This document shows, piece after piece, positions 18,706 through 28,494 of a DNA stretch of 64,000 nucleotides. How positions within the stretch are numbered: position 1 is the stretch's first letter; every line of letters starts with the position of its first letter. The notes beneath the pieces are model-generated. The model made no database searches and was not told the origin of the DNA. It saw only the letters and a list, made by a program, of their open reading frames with translations. Source of the DNA: Alteribacter keqinensis (lineage in GTDB: Bacteria > Bacillota > Bacilli > Bacillales > Salisediminibacteriaceae); contig NZ_RHIB01000001.1 in the NCBI RefSeq assembly GCF_003710255.1, forward strand, positions 1,302,001 through 1,366,000. The letters run 5' to 3'. Made by a program: the position numbers and the translations under genes.

Positions 18706-19190
18706 ATCGTTTTCACCTCTTTGTTAACGGTCCTGACTTCCAGGAGACACGTTTTTGGATCAAATTCAATCGTCCGCCCGTTGCCCCCGCCCACATCTTC
18801 ACTGATTAACGGAATATTTCTTGTTTTCAATTCCGTTCTTACAGCCTCGATATTCCGCGGCCCGATTCTCATGGCTTCGCTGGAGGAAGCAAAGGTAAAC
18901 ATCTGGGCCCCTCCGGCCATTTTGGCTTTCAGGCGGAAAAGCGGTGCCTGCTTTTTCTTCAGGTTAAGCAGGAGGTCCTCGATAGCTGTATCAGCATATT
19001 TCGCCCGGTTTAAAGTACCCTGCTTACTCAGCTTTGAAGAAGGAAGCATGATGTGGGCCATTCCGCATAAGTGGGACTTTTCATCATAGAGGATAATTCC
19101 AACGCAGGAACCAAGCCCCATTGTCCTGATTTTATTTGGAGGCTCGGCCATCTTAAGATCGGCCATGGTCACTTTTACAATGTTATCCAT
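18702..19190 (-). CDS. cheD: Chemoreceptor glutamine deamidase CheD
   Basis: CheD deamidates glutamines on chemoreceptors, and CheC regulates it by binding. At 162 aa it is close to B. subtilis CheD (166). The catalytic cysteine lies in TMGLGSCVGIILYD (Cys29) and the histidine in CGMAHIMLP (His46); the threonine-containing loop is further on. It overlaps cheC by 8 bases, so the two partners are translated together. The C-terminal GGGNGRTIEFDPKT block is typical. Confidence 0.96.
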   Translation of the reverse strand: MDNIVKVTMADLKMAEPPNKIRTMGLGSCVGIILYDEKSHLCGMAHIMLPSSKLSKQGTLNRAKYADTAIEDLLLNLKKKQAPLFRLKAKMAGGAQMFTFASSSEAMRIGPRNIEAVRTELKTRNIPLISEDVGGGNGRTIEFDPKTCLLEVRTVNKEVKTI

Positions 19191-19821
19191 CCAACTGAAC
19201 TCCTAATGAGTGAAGTAAAGGCTTGAACGATTCGGGATTTGGAAGAAAGAAGAAATGACCATTGATTCCTTTTATCGGAACATGACTTTTTTCACTTATT
19301 TTTGTATCGATCACAAGCGCATAATCACTGTGTTCAGAATGTGCGATTAATCCATGGCTCACAATGGCCATTGCAAGGTCTACCGCTGTCTGGGGTGGAG
19401 AAGGATACAGTTTTAAGTCTGTAAACGCTGTGAGAGCTGACAGATAAGACCCTGCCAGGATGTTTCCGACTTCATTAAAGGCGGATACTGCCATGTCAGA
19501 ATAGGGAGGTGTATGTAGCGTGTCTTCTTCGTTTAAGGTGAGCTCCTGGACAAGCGTCGTTGCATCTTCTGCAGGGAGTATGAAGAATAAGCTCCCGGGT
19601 GCATCACCATTAACGTGGAGGAACGCAGCCGCTACAACCGCCTCCTCCTCTCCCAGGCGATCGTTCATTTCTTCAAACGGAACAAATTCAACTGAAGGCA
19701 CATTCATATCCATCGGCTTGTTCAATAACTGCGACAACGCCGTGGCTGCATGGCCGGCACCAATATTCGCGATTTCTTTCAGGACGTCGAGGTGCTTTTC
19801 ACTGAATCCGCTCTCTTTCAT
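19183..19821 (-). CDS. cheC: CheY-P phosphatase CheC
   Basis: CheC dephosphorylates CheY-P and binds CheD, providing an adaptation system specific to Bacillus-type chemotaxis. The 212-aa protein shows both pseudo-symmetric active-site helices: KEIANIGAGHAATALSQLL (about residues 10-28) and AFNEVGNILAGSYLSALTAF (about 113-132), with the conserved E-x-x-N pairs. It overlaps the cheW stop by one base. It is homologous to the CheC-like domains of FliY in the same operon. Confidence 0.96.
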   Translation of the reverse strand: MKESGFSEKHLDVLKEIANIGAGHAATALSQLLNKPMDMNVPSVEFVPFEEMNDRLGEEEAVVAAAFLHVNGDAPGSLFFILPAEDATTLVQELTLNEEDTLHTPPYSDMAVSAFNEVGNILAGSYLSALTAFTDLKLYPSPPQTAVDLAMAIVSHGLIAHSEHSDYALVIDTKISEKSHVPIKGINGHFFFLPNPESFKPLLHSLGVQLDG

Positions 19822-20294
19822 CAGGAGCCTTCCTCGATCGTTTTAAGCTCCTCAAGCTCTTTTCTGCTCAGAACTTTATTCAGGTTAAGCAGGATCAAGA
19901 GTCGCTTCTCAAGCTTCGCTACACCGTGGAGGTAGTCGGCTTCGATTCCCCCGACAACTTCCGGCGGCGGCTCAATATTGTCCATCTCAATATCCATCAC
20001 ATCGTTTGCTGCATCAACGATCAGGCCGACTTCCATATCTTCAACAGATACGATGATCACCCGTGTATGGTTGTCGTGCTCTTTTTCTTCAATATTAAAC
20101 CTCATACGAAGGTCAATGATTGGTGTAACGACCCCTCTAAGGTTAATTACGCCTTTTACAAATCCAGGCGTATTCGGCACACGTGTGATTGGCTGAATTC
20201 TTTCAATTGACTTTACCTGATCAACACTGACACCGTATTCTTCTTCTCCTATTTGAAAAACAATAACTTTTTGACTTTGAAGTACGCTGGTCAT
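19821..20294 (-). CDS. cheW: Chemotaxis coupling protein CheW
   Basis: CheW links CheA to the chemoreceptors. The 157-aa protein is one CheW domain, from KVIVFQIGEEEYGVSVDQVKS to the end. It contains the conserved ITRVPNTPGFVKGVINLRG region and PIIDLRMRF around residues 37-65. It is the standard length and lies between cheA and cheC, as in B. subtilis. Confidence 0.97.
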   Translation of the reverse strand: MTSVLQSQKVIVFQIGEEEYGVSVDQVKSIERIQPITRVPNTPGFVKGVINLRGVVTPIIDLRMRFNIEEKEHDNHTRVIIVSVEDMEVGLIVDAANDVMDIEMDNIEPPPEVVGGIEADYLHGVAKLEKRLLILLNLNKVLSRKELEELKTIEEGS

Positions 20295-20319
20295 TTAAAT
20301 CCCTCCTGGTTTCTTGTGC

Positions 20320-22308
20320 TTATCTAATAATTGTATTGCAGTCAATGATCAGGGCTACCTGGCCGTCTCCGAGGATCGTTGCGCCGGAAACCGCAAACAC
20401 CTGGTTGAGATAATGCCCGAGGGCCTTCAAGACGATTTCCTGCTGTCCGATAAATGTATCAACGATTAACGCCGCCATTTTGTCCCCTTTTCTCACAACA
20501 ACAATGGAATAGTGCTCATCGGCCTGTCCTGGTTCTTTGGGAACGTTAAAAATCTTCTTCAAGTCAATCAGAGGAACAACGCGTCCTCTGAAATCGATGA
20601 CTTCCTGGTTATGGGCTCTTAAAATATCAGACTTCTTAATAATAGCGGTTTCAATAATAGAGGAGAGCGGAATCGCATACTTTTCCTTTTCCACTTCCAC
20701 CAGCATTACTGAAATGATTGAAAGAGTCAGAGGAAGCTGAACCGAGAATGTAGTTCCTTCATCTTTTTTCGAGGAGATTGTTACATTGCCTCCGAGGGAC
20801 TCGATTTTGCTTTTAACAACATCAAGACCTACACCTCTGCCCGAAATGTCTGATATTTCATCTCTTGTACTGAGCCCGCTTGAAAACAGGAGGTTATATA
20901 CTTCGCTGTCGGAAAGGTTCTCTTTACCTTTTTCCGGGACTGCCCCTTTGCTGACCGCCTTGGCAAGGACTTTATCCCGGTCGATTCCGGCTCCGTCATC
21001 AGCGACTTCAATAAACACATGATTTCCGCTGTGATAAGCCTTTAAATGTATGGTGCCTTGTTCCGGTTTGCCTTTCTTAATACGCTCTGAAGGTGTTTCA
21101 ACACCATGGTCGATCGAGTTTCTCAGTAAATGAACAAGAGGATCTCCGATCTCATCAATAACCGTCCGGTCAAGTTCTGTTTCCGCACCTGAGACTTCCA
21201 GGTGTACGTGTTTATTTAACTCTTTTGCAAGCCCCCGTACCATTCTGGGAAAACGGTTAAATACCTGCTCAACCGGTACCATACGCATGGTGAGTATGAT
21301 GTTTTGCAAATCACCTGAAATTCTGCTCATATGCTCGACAGTATCTGTGAGTTCATGATTGTTCAGGTCAGCCGAGATCTGCTCAAGACGCCCTTTATCA
21401 ATCACAAGCTCTTCAAACAAATTCATAAGAGCATCAAGGCGGTCAATGTTCACGCGGATCGTTTTATTAGCTGAGGCTTGCTTCTTCGTGTCTTGTTCCT
21501 GAGGTAATTCTTTTGCCGTTTCCTTTACCTCTTCATTTCCATCGTCTAAAACAGGTTCAGGTTTATCAATCACAACCTCATCCACAGACACAGCCTCTAC
21601 TTCACTCACTTTAAAGATGTGGGCTTTTACTTCATCAGCGGATTCCTTCGATAGAAAGGTGAGCGTAAACTGACTGTCAAACGCTTCTTCTTCCAGCTCT
21701 TCAACCGGTGGGGTGCTTTTAATGACTTCTCCGATTTGTTCTAGTACATCGAAGATCATCACAACACGGGCAGCTTTTAAAATGCAGTCCTCCCGTAAGA
21801 TAACCTTTACTGTATAAGGAACGTAGCCTTGTTCCATAGATTGAGAGAGGACCGTAAGTTCAAAGTCATCAAATGTGGACTCTTCTGATCTCGGCTTTTC
21901 CATAACAGCGGCAACTTCACTTTGTACACCGTTGTTTTCAAGATCAAAGAGTTTACTCAGTACATCCTTTACATCTGCCTTCCCTGTTCCGCCTGATGCA
22001 ATATCTTCTACCATTCTCTCAATGTGATCGACAGCCTCAAATACAATATCAATTAATGTGGTTCCGGCTTCGTATGTACCATTACGAATACCATCGAGGA
22101 TGTTTTCCATCTGATGGGTAAGGTTGGTGATCTCTTCATATCCCATCGTTGCTGCCATCCCTTTTAATGTATGGGCTGACCGGAAAATTTCACCGATAAT
22201 TTCCTTTTGACCGGGATTGGTTTCAAGATGGAGCAGATGATCGTTGATGGCTTGAAGATGCTCGCGGCTTTCTTCAATAAACATGTCCAGATACTGATTT
22301 TTTTCCAT
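20320..22308 (-). CDS. cheA: Chemotaxis histidine kinase CheA
   Basis: CheA autophosphorylates in response to receptor state and passes phosphate to CheY and CheB. The domains run in the normal order: P1 with the phospho-accepting histidine in FRSAHTLKGMA (His46), P2 around residues 150-255, the P3 dimerisation helices around 285-345, the P4 kinase with N box HLLRNSIDHGVE, G1 ADDGAGID and G2 GRGVGLDVVKSKIE, and a CheW-like P5 from about 530. The 662-aa length is near that of B. subtilis (672). It follows cheB by 20 bp. Confidence 0.98.
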   Translation of the reverse strand: MEKNQYLDMFIEESREHLQAINDHLLHLETNPGQKEIIGEIFRSAHTLKGMAATMGYEEITNLTHQMENILDGIRNGTYEAGTTLIDIVFEAVDHIERMVEDIASGGTGKADVKDVLSKLFDLENNGVQSEVAAVMEKPRSEESTFDDFELTVLSQSMEQGYVPYTVKVILREDCILKAARVVMIFDVLEQIGEVIKSTPPVEELEEEAFDSQFTLTFLSKESADEVKAHIFKVSEVEAVSVDEVVIDKPEPVLDDGNEEVKETAKELPQEQDTKKQASANKTIRVNIDRLDALMNLFEELVIDKGRLEQISADLNNHELTDTVEHMSRISGDLQNIILTMRMVPVEQVFNRFPRMVRGLAKELNKHVHLEVSGAETELDRTVIDEIGDPLVHLLRNSIDHGVETPSERIKKGKPEQGTIHLKAYHSGNHVFIEVADDGAGIDRDKVLAKAVSKGAVPEKGKENLSDSEVYNLLFSSGLSTRDEISDISGRGVGLDVVKSKIESLGGNVTISSKKDEGTTFSVQLPLTLSIISVMLVEVEKEKYAIPLSSIIETAIIKKSDILRAHNQEVIDFRGRVVPLIDLKKIFNVPKEPGQADEHYSIVVVRKGDKMAALIVDTFIGQQEIVLKALGHYLNQVFAVSGATILGDGQVALIIDCNTIIR

Positions 22309-22328
22309 AATGACTTTCCCTCTTTTCG

Positions 22329-23384
22329 TTAATGCTGACCGAGTTCATTTGTAATGTGATCAAGATTTGTGACAGCGTCAGACAGTCCTGATTCAACGAC
22401 TGCTCTTGGCATTCCGTAAACGACTGCTGTTTCTTCGGACTCTGTGATGACATAGACGTCACTGTTTCTTTTTAGCGATTTTATTCCCTCAGTTCCATCA
22501 CTCCCCATGCCTGTCAGGATGACCGAGATCACCCTTGTTTTAGGAAGGGTGGCAAGTGAGGTAAGCATCACATCCACTGACGGACGGTGTCCGTTAACCG
22601 TATCACTCTCATCATCCAAATGAACTACGACCGAAGACCCTAATTTCTTCACCTTTAAATGGTAGCCTCCCGGGGCAATATACGCAATCCCTCTTTTTAT
22701 GATTTCTCCATGTTCTGCTTCTTTCACCTTAATCTGAGCTTGTCCGTCCAGCCGTTCACTAAGGGATTTTGTAAATCCCGGAGGCATATGCTGGACAACG
22801 AGTATCGGATAAGGGAAGTCTCTAGGAATATTGCCGAGGACCGTCTGAAGGGCTCTCGGGCCCCCGGTGGATGTACCGATTGCGACAATCTTGGTTCTTA
22901 CCAAAGTCACAGGAGGCTGTCTTTTCCGGATAACCGGGTGTCTTTGATTTTCATGGGACCTTACCTGTACCGGCCGGGCATTGGAAGCTGCTGTGACCTT
23001 TTCGATCAGTTCGTTCTGAACTTTATGTATATCCAGTGAGATAGCCCCGCTAGGTTTCGTAATAAAATCAAACGCCCCTAGGCTCATCGCTTCCAGGGTA
23101 TTATCGGCACCTTTTTTTGTTGTACTCGATACCATAATGACTGGCAGAGGGGTTTCCTTCATAATCTTTTTTAACGCGTCCAGCCCATTCATGACTGGCA
23201 TTTCAACATCGAGCGTCACCACATCAGGCTTATATTTCTTTATCTTTTCGATCCCGTCTCTCCCATTGCGTGCTTTTTCCACAACCCGGATTCTCTTGTC
23301 TCTCTCCAGGAGGTCTGCGATCATTTTTCTCATGAATGCAGAGTCATCAATGATCAGCACGCTGATTTTGTTATCCGCACTCAT
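22329..23384 (-). CDS. cheB: Chemoreceptor methylesterase CheB
   Basis: CheB is a phosphorylation-activated esterase that removes methyl groups from receptors. An N-terminal receiver domain has DD near residues 13-14 and the phosphorylated Asp at about 59 (VTLDVEMPVMNG). The C-terminal esterase has the catalytic triad motifs AIGTSTGGPRAL, VVQHMPPGFTKS and TGMGSDGTEG. I chose the ATG at 23384, which overlaps the flhG stop as ATGA and is served by AAAGGGTGG, over a GTG five codons upstream; this gives 351 aa. Confidence 0.96.
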   Translation of the reverse strand: MSADNKISVLIIDDSAFMRKMIADLLERDKRIRVVEKARNGRDGIEKIKKYKPDVVTLDVEMPVMNGLDALKKIMKETPLPVIMVSSTTKKGADNTLEAMSLGAFDFITKPSGAISLDIHKVQNELIEKVTAASNARPVQVRSHENQRHPVIRKRQPPVTLVRTKIVAIGTSTGGPRALQTVLGNIPRDFPYPILVVQHMPPGFTKSLSERLDGQAQIKVKEAEHGEIIKRGIAYIAPGGYHLKVKKLGSSVVVHLDDESDTVNGHRPSVDVMLTSLATLPKTRVISVILTGMGSDGTEGIKSLKRNSDVYVITESEETAVVYGMPRAVVESGLSDAVTNLDHITNELGQH

Positions 23385-24265
23385 CGTTTTTTTAACCACC
23401 CTTTAAGTTTCTTAACAAATGAATTCTCATTCGTTCCAGAAGGCTCACCGCAGAAACGGCCGGCTATCTCTTTCATTGCTTTACTGACTTTGCACTGTGG
23501 AGCGGCACTCATAAAAGGCTTTTGGGCACAGACCGCATTCCAGACAGCTTCATCTTTTGGCAGGAAGCCGAAAAATTCAATCTTCTTTCCCAAAAAAGAA
23601 TCACACACCTGAGTGAGGTTCGCGGCTAAATGTGCAGCATGTTCTTTGTTTTTACACTGGTTAACCAGGAGGTGAACAGGTAAAGACGGATTTTGTTTAT
23701 GAATGTACTTAATCATGCCGTATCCATCTGTCATCGCAGTCGGCTCGGGAGTCGTCACAACGATCACATCGTGAGCAGCCATTACCATCTGGGTTCCGCC
23801 TCTGTTTATCCCGGCACCAAGATCAAGAATGATTACATCATATTCATTTTCCAGTCCTTCTAACTGACGGAGAAAAAAATCCAGGTCATTTTCATTGAGC
23901 TCATAAATCTCCGACAAAGCCGTCCCCCCTGCAATGTAGGAAAGCCCTTCTTCTGTTGTCTCAATAATATCCCCGGCACGCATGCGCTGCTCAATCATAT
24001 CAATCATCGAATACCGGGAAGCTTTCCCAAGGAGGATATCAATATTAGCCATACCAAGGTCAAGATCAATAATCAGGACTTTTTTATGCTGTTCAATCAG
24101 GCTCAGACTGAAATTGACTGTAAAGTTGGACTTCCCCACCCCGCCTTTTCCGCTTACAACAGCAAGAACCCGGGCGGTATTCTTCTTCATTTTTTCTCTT
24201 ATGGGAAACGTTGAGGCTTGTTTTTTCATTGATTTTCTCAGTTGTGCTGCCTGGTCACTGTACAT
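23381..24265 (-). CDS. flhG: Flagellar number regulator FlhG (YlxH), MinD-like ATPase
   Basis: FlhG sets the number and position of flagella with FlhF and delivers C-ring components. The 294-aa protein has a deviant Walker A loop SGKGGVGKSNFTVNF near residues 38-52, the DLGMANIDILLG switch and the DLGAGINRG block. The N terminus carries the RKSMKKQ type segment that stimulates the FlhF GTPase. It overlaps flhF by 11 bases, and the two are usually paired. Confidence 0.96.
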   Translation of the reverse strand: MYSDQAAQLRKSMKKQASTFPIREKMKKNTARVLAVVSGKGGVGKSNFTVNFSLSLIEQHKKVLIIDLDLGMANIDILLGKASRYSMIDMIEQRMRAGDIIETTEEGLSYIAGGTALSEIYELNENDLDFFLRQLEGLENEYDVIILDLGAGINRGGTQMVMAAHDVIVVTTPEPTAMTDGYGMIKYIHKQNPSLPVHLLVNQCKNKEHAAHLAANLTQVCDSFLGKKIEFFGFLPKDEAVWNAVCAQKPFMSAAPQCKVSKAMKEIAGRFCGEPSGTNENSFVKKLKGWLKKR

Positions 24266-25346
24266 GGCATTTATTCACCATCTCTTCGATGATGCCCGTT
24301 TTATCTGCTTTTTTAATGTCATCCGGTACATCCTGACCTGTTGTTATATAGGATACTTTCATGTTGTGACTGCTGAGAACATTGAGGACGGCCCCATGGG
24401 ATTTTGTTTCGTCCCATTTTGTGAAAAGGGCGTATTCAGGACCGATTGCCTTAAACTGATCGATAATTTCTTTCATATCTTCATATTTACTCGTTAACGA
24501 AAGGACAAGATGAGTTTCAATCTGTGAAGAAAAATCAAGAGTGCTCTTTAATTGTTTGATATATTCACTGTCCTGATAATTCCGTCCTGCCGTATCAATA
24601 AAAACAACGTCTTTATCTGCCAGTTTTTCGCACGCTTTTTTAAAATCCTCCAGTGAGTAGGCCACCTCGACAGTAACGTTAAGAATTCTGGCGTAGGTTT
24701 TCAGCTGTTCTACCGCTGCAATCCGGTACGTGTCCGTTGTAATAAAGCCAATCGTCTTTTTTTCATGAAGCAGAGCATGGGAAGCCATCTTTGCAAGGGT
24801 GGTCGTTTTTCCGACACCCGTGGGCCCGACCAGATTGATATATTTCTTCCGGTCTGCCACAGATAGAAAAGGCTCATCGGGAATTTCGGCTTCAAGGATT
24901 TGTTGCATCCACAGGCGAAGATCGGGCTGCCTCGGTGAGTCTTCTTTGTACCACCGTTTTACTGCACTGTTCATGCACGTATCTGTAAGTTCCCATGAGA
25001 GTCCCGCTCCGCACATGACCTCATACAGCGGCTGAAGCGGCTGAGGGTACTGTGTTTTTAAATGCATTCCAGTAACCGAGTTTCTAAGAGCAGCCACTTC
25101 CATTTTCAGATCCCCCGTCTCTTCTTTCACTGCCGGCGGGGCAGTGTTAAGCGGTTTTTTCACGGGTTTAACCGGCTCAGGGTCTGCAGCTGCAATGACC
25201 TCGAGCTTTTTCTTTGTGAAAAAACCGAGGAACCCGCCTATTTCAATTGTTTTGGAGTGAAGAATCACAGCGTCTTTTCCAAGTTCCTGCTTTATTTTAA
25301 TCATGGCTTCAGGCATATCATCAGCCTGATATTTTTTTACTTTCAA
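24255..25346 (-). CDS. flhF: SRP-like GTPase FlhF
   Basis: FlhF directs placement of new flagella at the membrane. The 363-aa protein has a basic N-terminal domain (KYQADDMPEAMIKIKQELG...) and a linker rich in proline. The N domain and the G domain follow, with P-loop [13 protein letters not shown] at about residues 173-185, FIDTAGRNYQDSEY, and TKWDET. It overlaps the flhA stop by 4 bases, as expected for translational coupling. Confidence 0.97.
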   Translation of the reverse strand: MKVKKYQADDMPEAMIKIKQELGKDAVILHSKTIEIGGFLGFFTKKKLEVIAAADPEPVKPVKKPLNTAPPAVKEETGDLKMEVAALRNSVTGMHLKTQYPQPLQPLYEVMCGAGLSWELTDTCMNSAVKRWYKEDSPRQPDLRLWMQQILEAEIPDEPFLSVADRKKYINLVGPTGVGKTTTLAKMASHALLHEKKTIGFITTDTYRIAAVEQLKTYARILNVTVEVAYSLEDFKKACEKLADKDVVFIDTAGRNYQDSEYIKQLKSTLDFSSQIETHLVLSLTSKYEDMKEIIDQFKAIGPEYALFTKWDETKSHGAVLNVLSSHNMKVSYITTGQDVPDDIKKADKTGIIEEMVNKCHVQ

Positions 25347-27385
25347 ATCCCTTTCACCACCCCTACACTCTGTACTTCTACACTAGGTTCGAGCTCGTTG
25401 TAGCTGAGAACCGGTACTTGCGGCATATAGCGCTCTATCAGGTGACGCACATACATCCTTACAGCAGGTGAGCATAGAATGACCGGCATGTAGCCCATCT
25501 CCTGCATTCTTTCAATTTCAGCCATCATCTGTTCGATCAATTGCTGGGAAGACTGAGGATCCAGAGCAAGATAGCTTCCATGCTCAGTCTGCTGAACGGC
25601 ATCAGAGATCATTTTCTCTACAGCTCCGCTGACCGTTACTACGTGCAGGGCTTCTTTGTCCTGGACGAACTGCTTTGAAATTTGGCGGCTGAGACTCTGA
25701 CGGACATACTCTGTGAGCATATCCGTATCTTTCGTCATCTGACCGTAGTCCGCAAGGGTTTCAAAAATAATAGGCAGATTCCGGATCGAAACCTTTTCTT
25801 TCAGTAAACGGCTCAGAACCTTTTGTATTTCTCCAATGGAAAGGGGAGAAGGGGTCACGTCTTCTACAAGAGTGCTGTAGGATTCACTCAGATGATCAAC
25901 GAGCTGTTTCGTTTCACCGCGGCCGAGAAGCTCATCAGAGTGGTTTTTTATGACCTCAGTAAGATGAGTCGATACAACTGACGGCGGATCAACGACTGTA
26001 TAGCCTGACAGCTCAGCCTGCTCTTTAGTATCCTCCGAGATCCATATCGCCGGCAGTCCGAATGCCGGTTCAACCGTGTCAATTCCTGTAACTGCTTCAT
26101 CATCGACACCGGGACTCATGGCCATATAATGATCGAGGAGAAGTTCTCCTCTGGCTACTTCGTTTCCTTTAATTTTGATCGAATATTCATTCGGCTGGAG
26201 CTGGATATTATCCCGGATCCGAATAACCGGAACGATCATTCCCATTTCAATGGCCAGCTGCCTCCGGATCATAACGACACGGTCCAGAAGATCTCCCCCC
26301 TGATTTGTATCAGCCAGAGGAATGAGACCGTATCCGAACTCAAATTCGATAGGATCCACCTGTAGAAGACTTACGACACTCTCAGGTGAAGTCATATCCT
26401 CTTCCTGATCGCCCGGGTCATCGTCTCCTTCCTCTTCTATCTTTTGTGCTGCCTCTTCCTTACTCATAAAGAAGCCTCCTGCACCAAGCATCAGAGCTAC
26501 CAGTGTAGGAATCGGCCAGGCAATTGGCGTTGCAACCCCCAGCAGAAAGATCGTAATTCCTGCAACATACATCATTTTTGGATAGGCAAACAACTGCTTT
26601 GTCACATCATGACCGAGGTTCCCTTCTGATGCAGCACGGGTGACAATAATACCTGTAGCTGTAGAAACGAGGAGGGCAGGGATCTGACTCACAAGACCGT
26701 CCCCGACAGTAAGGAGAGTATATTTGTCCGCCGCCGCAGCCAAAGGCATTCCTTCCTGAATCATGCCGATTACAAGACCGAAAATGATATTGATAATGAC
26801 GATAACAATACCGGCAATTGCATCCCCTTTAACGAATTTGCTGGCTCCGTCCATAGACCCGTAAAAATCAGCTTCCTGTTCGATTTTCTTTCTTCTTTCC
26901 TTTGCCTCAATATCGGAAATCATCCCCGCATTGAGGTCTGCATCGATACTCATCTGCTTGCCGGGCATGGCATCGAGAGTAAAGCGGGCCCCTACTTCTG
27001 ATACACGCTCCGCCCCTTTTGTAATGACGATAAACTGGATCACGACCAGAATAATGAAGATAACAAACCCTACCAGGGCATTACCTCCCACAACAAAGGA
27101 TCCGAACGTTTCGATGACATTTCCTGCATCCCCGTGATTACCAAGAATGGCCCTTGTTGTGGATACATTCAGGCCGAGACGAAACAGGGTTACCAGTAAG
27201 AGCAGTGTCGGAAATATGGAAAACTGCAATGCTTCCTTTGTATTCATCGCTACTAAGATGATCAGAAGCGCAAGGGATATATTAATAATGATTAAAAAAT
27301 CAATAATGCCAGTAGGCAGGGGAATAATAAGCATAATTACGATGGTTACTACCCCAAGTAAAACGGTTAAATCTCTCGGTGCCAT
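25343..27385 (-). CDS. flhA: Flagellar type III export gate protein FlhA
   Basis: FlhA is the largest gate subunit; its cytoplasmic ring docks export substrates and chaperones. The 680-aa protein (B. subtilis 677) has eight N-terminal membrane helices up to about residue 310, with the FHIPEP-type cytoplasmic loop represented by GARFTLDAMPGKQMSIDADL near 140-160 and AKERRKKIEQEADFYGSMDGA. The long C-terminal cytoplasmic domain follows, starting at about residue 330 after an acidic linker (EEEGDDDPGDQEEDM). It lies between flhB and flhF. Confidence 0.98.
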   Translation of the reverse strand: MAPRDLTVLLGVVTIVIMLIIPLPTGIIDFLIIINISLALLIILVAMNTKEALQFSIFPTLLLLVTLFRLGLNVSTTRAILGNHGDAGNVIETFGSFVVGGNALVGFVIFIILVVIQFIVITKGAERVSEVGARFTLDAMPGKQMSIDADLNAGMISDIEAKERRKKIEQEADFYGSMDGASKFVKGDAIAGIVIVIINIIFGLVIGMIQEGMPLAAAADKYTLLTVGDGLVSQIPALLVSTATGIIVTRAASEGNLGHDVTKQLFAYPKMMYVAGITIFLLGVATPIAWPIPTLVALMLGAGGFFMSKEEAAQKIEEEGDDDPGDQEEDMTSPESVVSLLQVDPIEFEFGYGLIPLADTNQGGDLLDRVVMIRRQLAIEMGMIVPVIRIRDNIQLQPNEYSIKIKGNEVARGELLLDHYMAMSPGVDDEAVTGIDTVEPAFGLPAIWISEDTKEQAELSGYTVVDPPSVVSTHLTEVIKNHSDELLGRGETKQLVDHLSESYSTLVEDVTPSPLSIGEIQKVLSRLLKEKVSIRNLPIIFETLADYGQMTKDTDMLTEYVRQSLSRQISKQFVQDKEALHVVTVSGAVEKMISDAVQQTEHGSYLALDPQSSQQLIEQMMAEIERMQEMGYMPVILCSPAVRMYVRHLIERYMPQVPVLSYNELEPSVEVQSVGVVKGI

Positions 27386-27408
27386 TGCACTTCTCCTTTA
27401 CTCCGTAC

Positions 27409-28494
27409 TTACTGCTTTGCTTTTTGATTCAGACGGTAAACATAGGCGAGCACTTCTGCCACCGCTTTAAAAAGCTCCTCCGGTACTTCGTCACCAATCT
27501 CTGCCTGTGCGTAAAGTGCTCTCGCGAGCGGTCGGTTTTCCACAGTGACTACCTGGTTGTGCTTTGCGATACCAATGAGCTTAAGGGCTACATAATCAAC
27601 CCCTTTGGCTGTTACTTTCGGTGCTGCCATATCTCCCTCATCATACTTAAGGGCTACAGCATAGTGAGTCGGGTTGGTGATGACAACGTCAGCTTTCGGA
27701 ACTTCCTGCATCATCCTGCTTGTTGCCATCTGACGCTGTTTTTCTTTAATACGTGATTTAATGAGGGGGTCACCCTCACTTTTTTTATGCTCATCTTTTA
27801 CATCCTGCTTTGACATACGGATGTTTTTTTCGTGATCGTATTTCTGATAAAGATAATCAAGAATCCCCAGAAAGATAAGAAGCAAGGCAACTGCCAGCCC
27901 CATCATAACCGTGAGCGTTCCAATCATCGCAGCACTGTCGCCGACGGAGTACAACGACATTGTAAGAATATCGTCCATATAAACCCAGATAATCGTGAAG
28001 GTAACAATACCTACGAGGCTGATTTTAAGCATGCTCTTTAAAAATTCAACGAGCGCCCGGACAGAATAAATCCGTTTAAAACCCTGAATCGGATCAACCT
28101 TGCTAAGCTTCATTTTTATTGCTTCCGGTGCAAACAGAAAGCCAACCTGCATATAGTTGCTCACCACCGCCCCGAGCATGGCAATCAGCATGATGGGACC
28201 AGCTATCCAGATTACCTGGGCGGTCAGATCCAGAAACAACGCCTGAACGTTTCCGCTCGTAAGCTCCAGAGTAAGGAGGTTCTCGAAAGTGTAGGCACTC
28301 ATGGTAAAGAGTCTTTCAGATGCAAAGCTGCCGATTAACCATAGAAATAAAAAAACAAATAATAGAATAATAGCGGTATTCACATCGGAGCTTTTGGCAA
28401 CCTGTCCCTTTTTCCGTGAATCCTGTTTCTTTTTCGGTGTGGCTTTTTCCGTTTTTTCCTGAGAAAAAAATGTTAAATCAATTTTTTTGTACAT
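27409..28494 (-). CDS. flhB: Flagellar export switch protein FlhB
   Basis: FlhB switches export from rod and hook to filament proteins. Four membrane helices lie between residues 40 and 215. The cytoplasmic domain holds the self-cleavage motif NPTH at residues 274-277, after which the tail YAVALKYDEGDMAAPKVTAK begins. The 361-aa length matches B. subtilis (360). The C-terminal part is directly comparable to the stand-alone YlqH protein at 57519-57902. It directly follows fliR. Confidence 0.98.
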   Translation of the reverse strand: MYKKIDLTFFSQEKTEKATPKKKQDSRKKGQVAKSSDVNTAIILLFVFLFLWLIGSFASERLFTMSAYTFENLLTLELTSGNVQALFLDLTAQVIWIAGPIMLIAMLGAVVSNYMQVGFLFAPEAIKMKLSKVDPIQGFKRIYSVRALVEFLKSMLKISLVGIVTFTIIWVYMDDILTMSLYSVGDSAAMIGTLTVMMGLAVALLLIFLGILDYLYQKYDHEKNIRMSKQDVKDEHKKSEGDPLIKSRIKEKQRQMATSRMMQEVPKADVVITNPTHYAVALKYDEGDMAAPKVTAKGVDYVALKLIGIAKHNQVVTVENRPLARALYAQAEIGDEVPEELFKAVAEVLAYVYRLNQKAKQ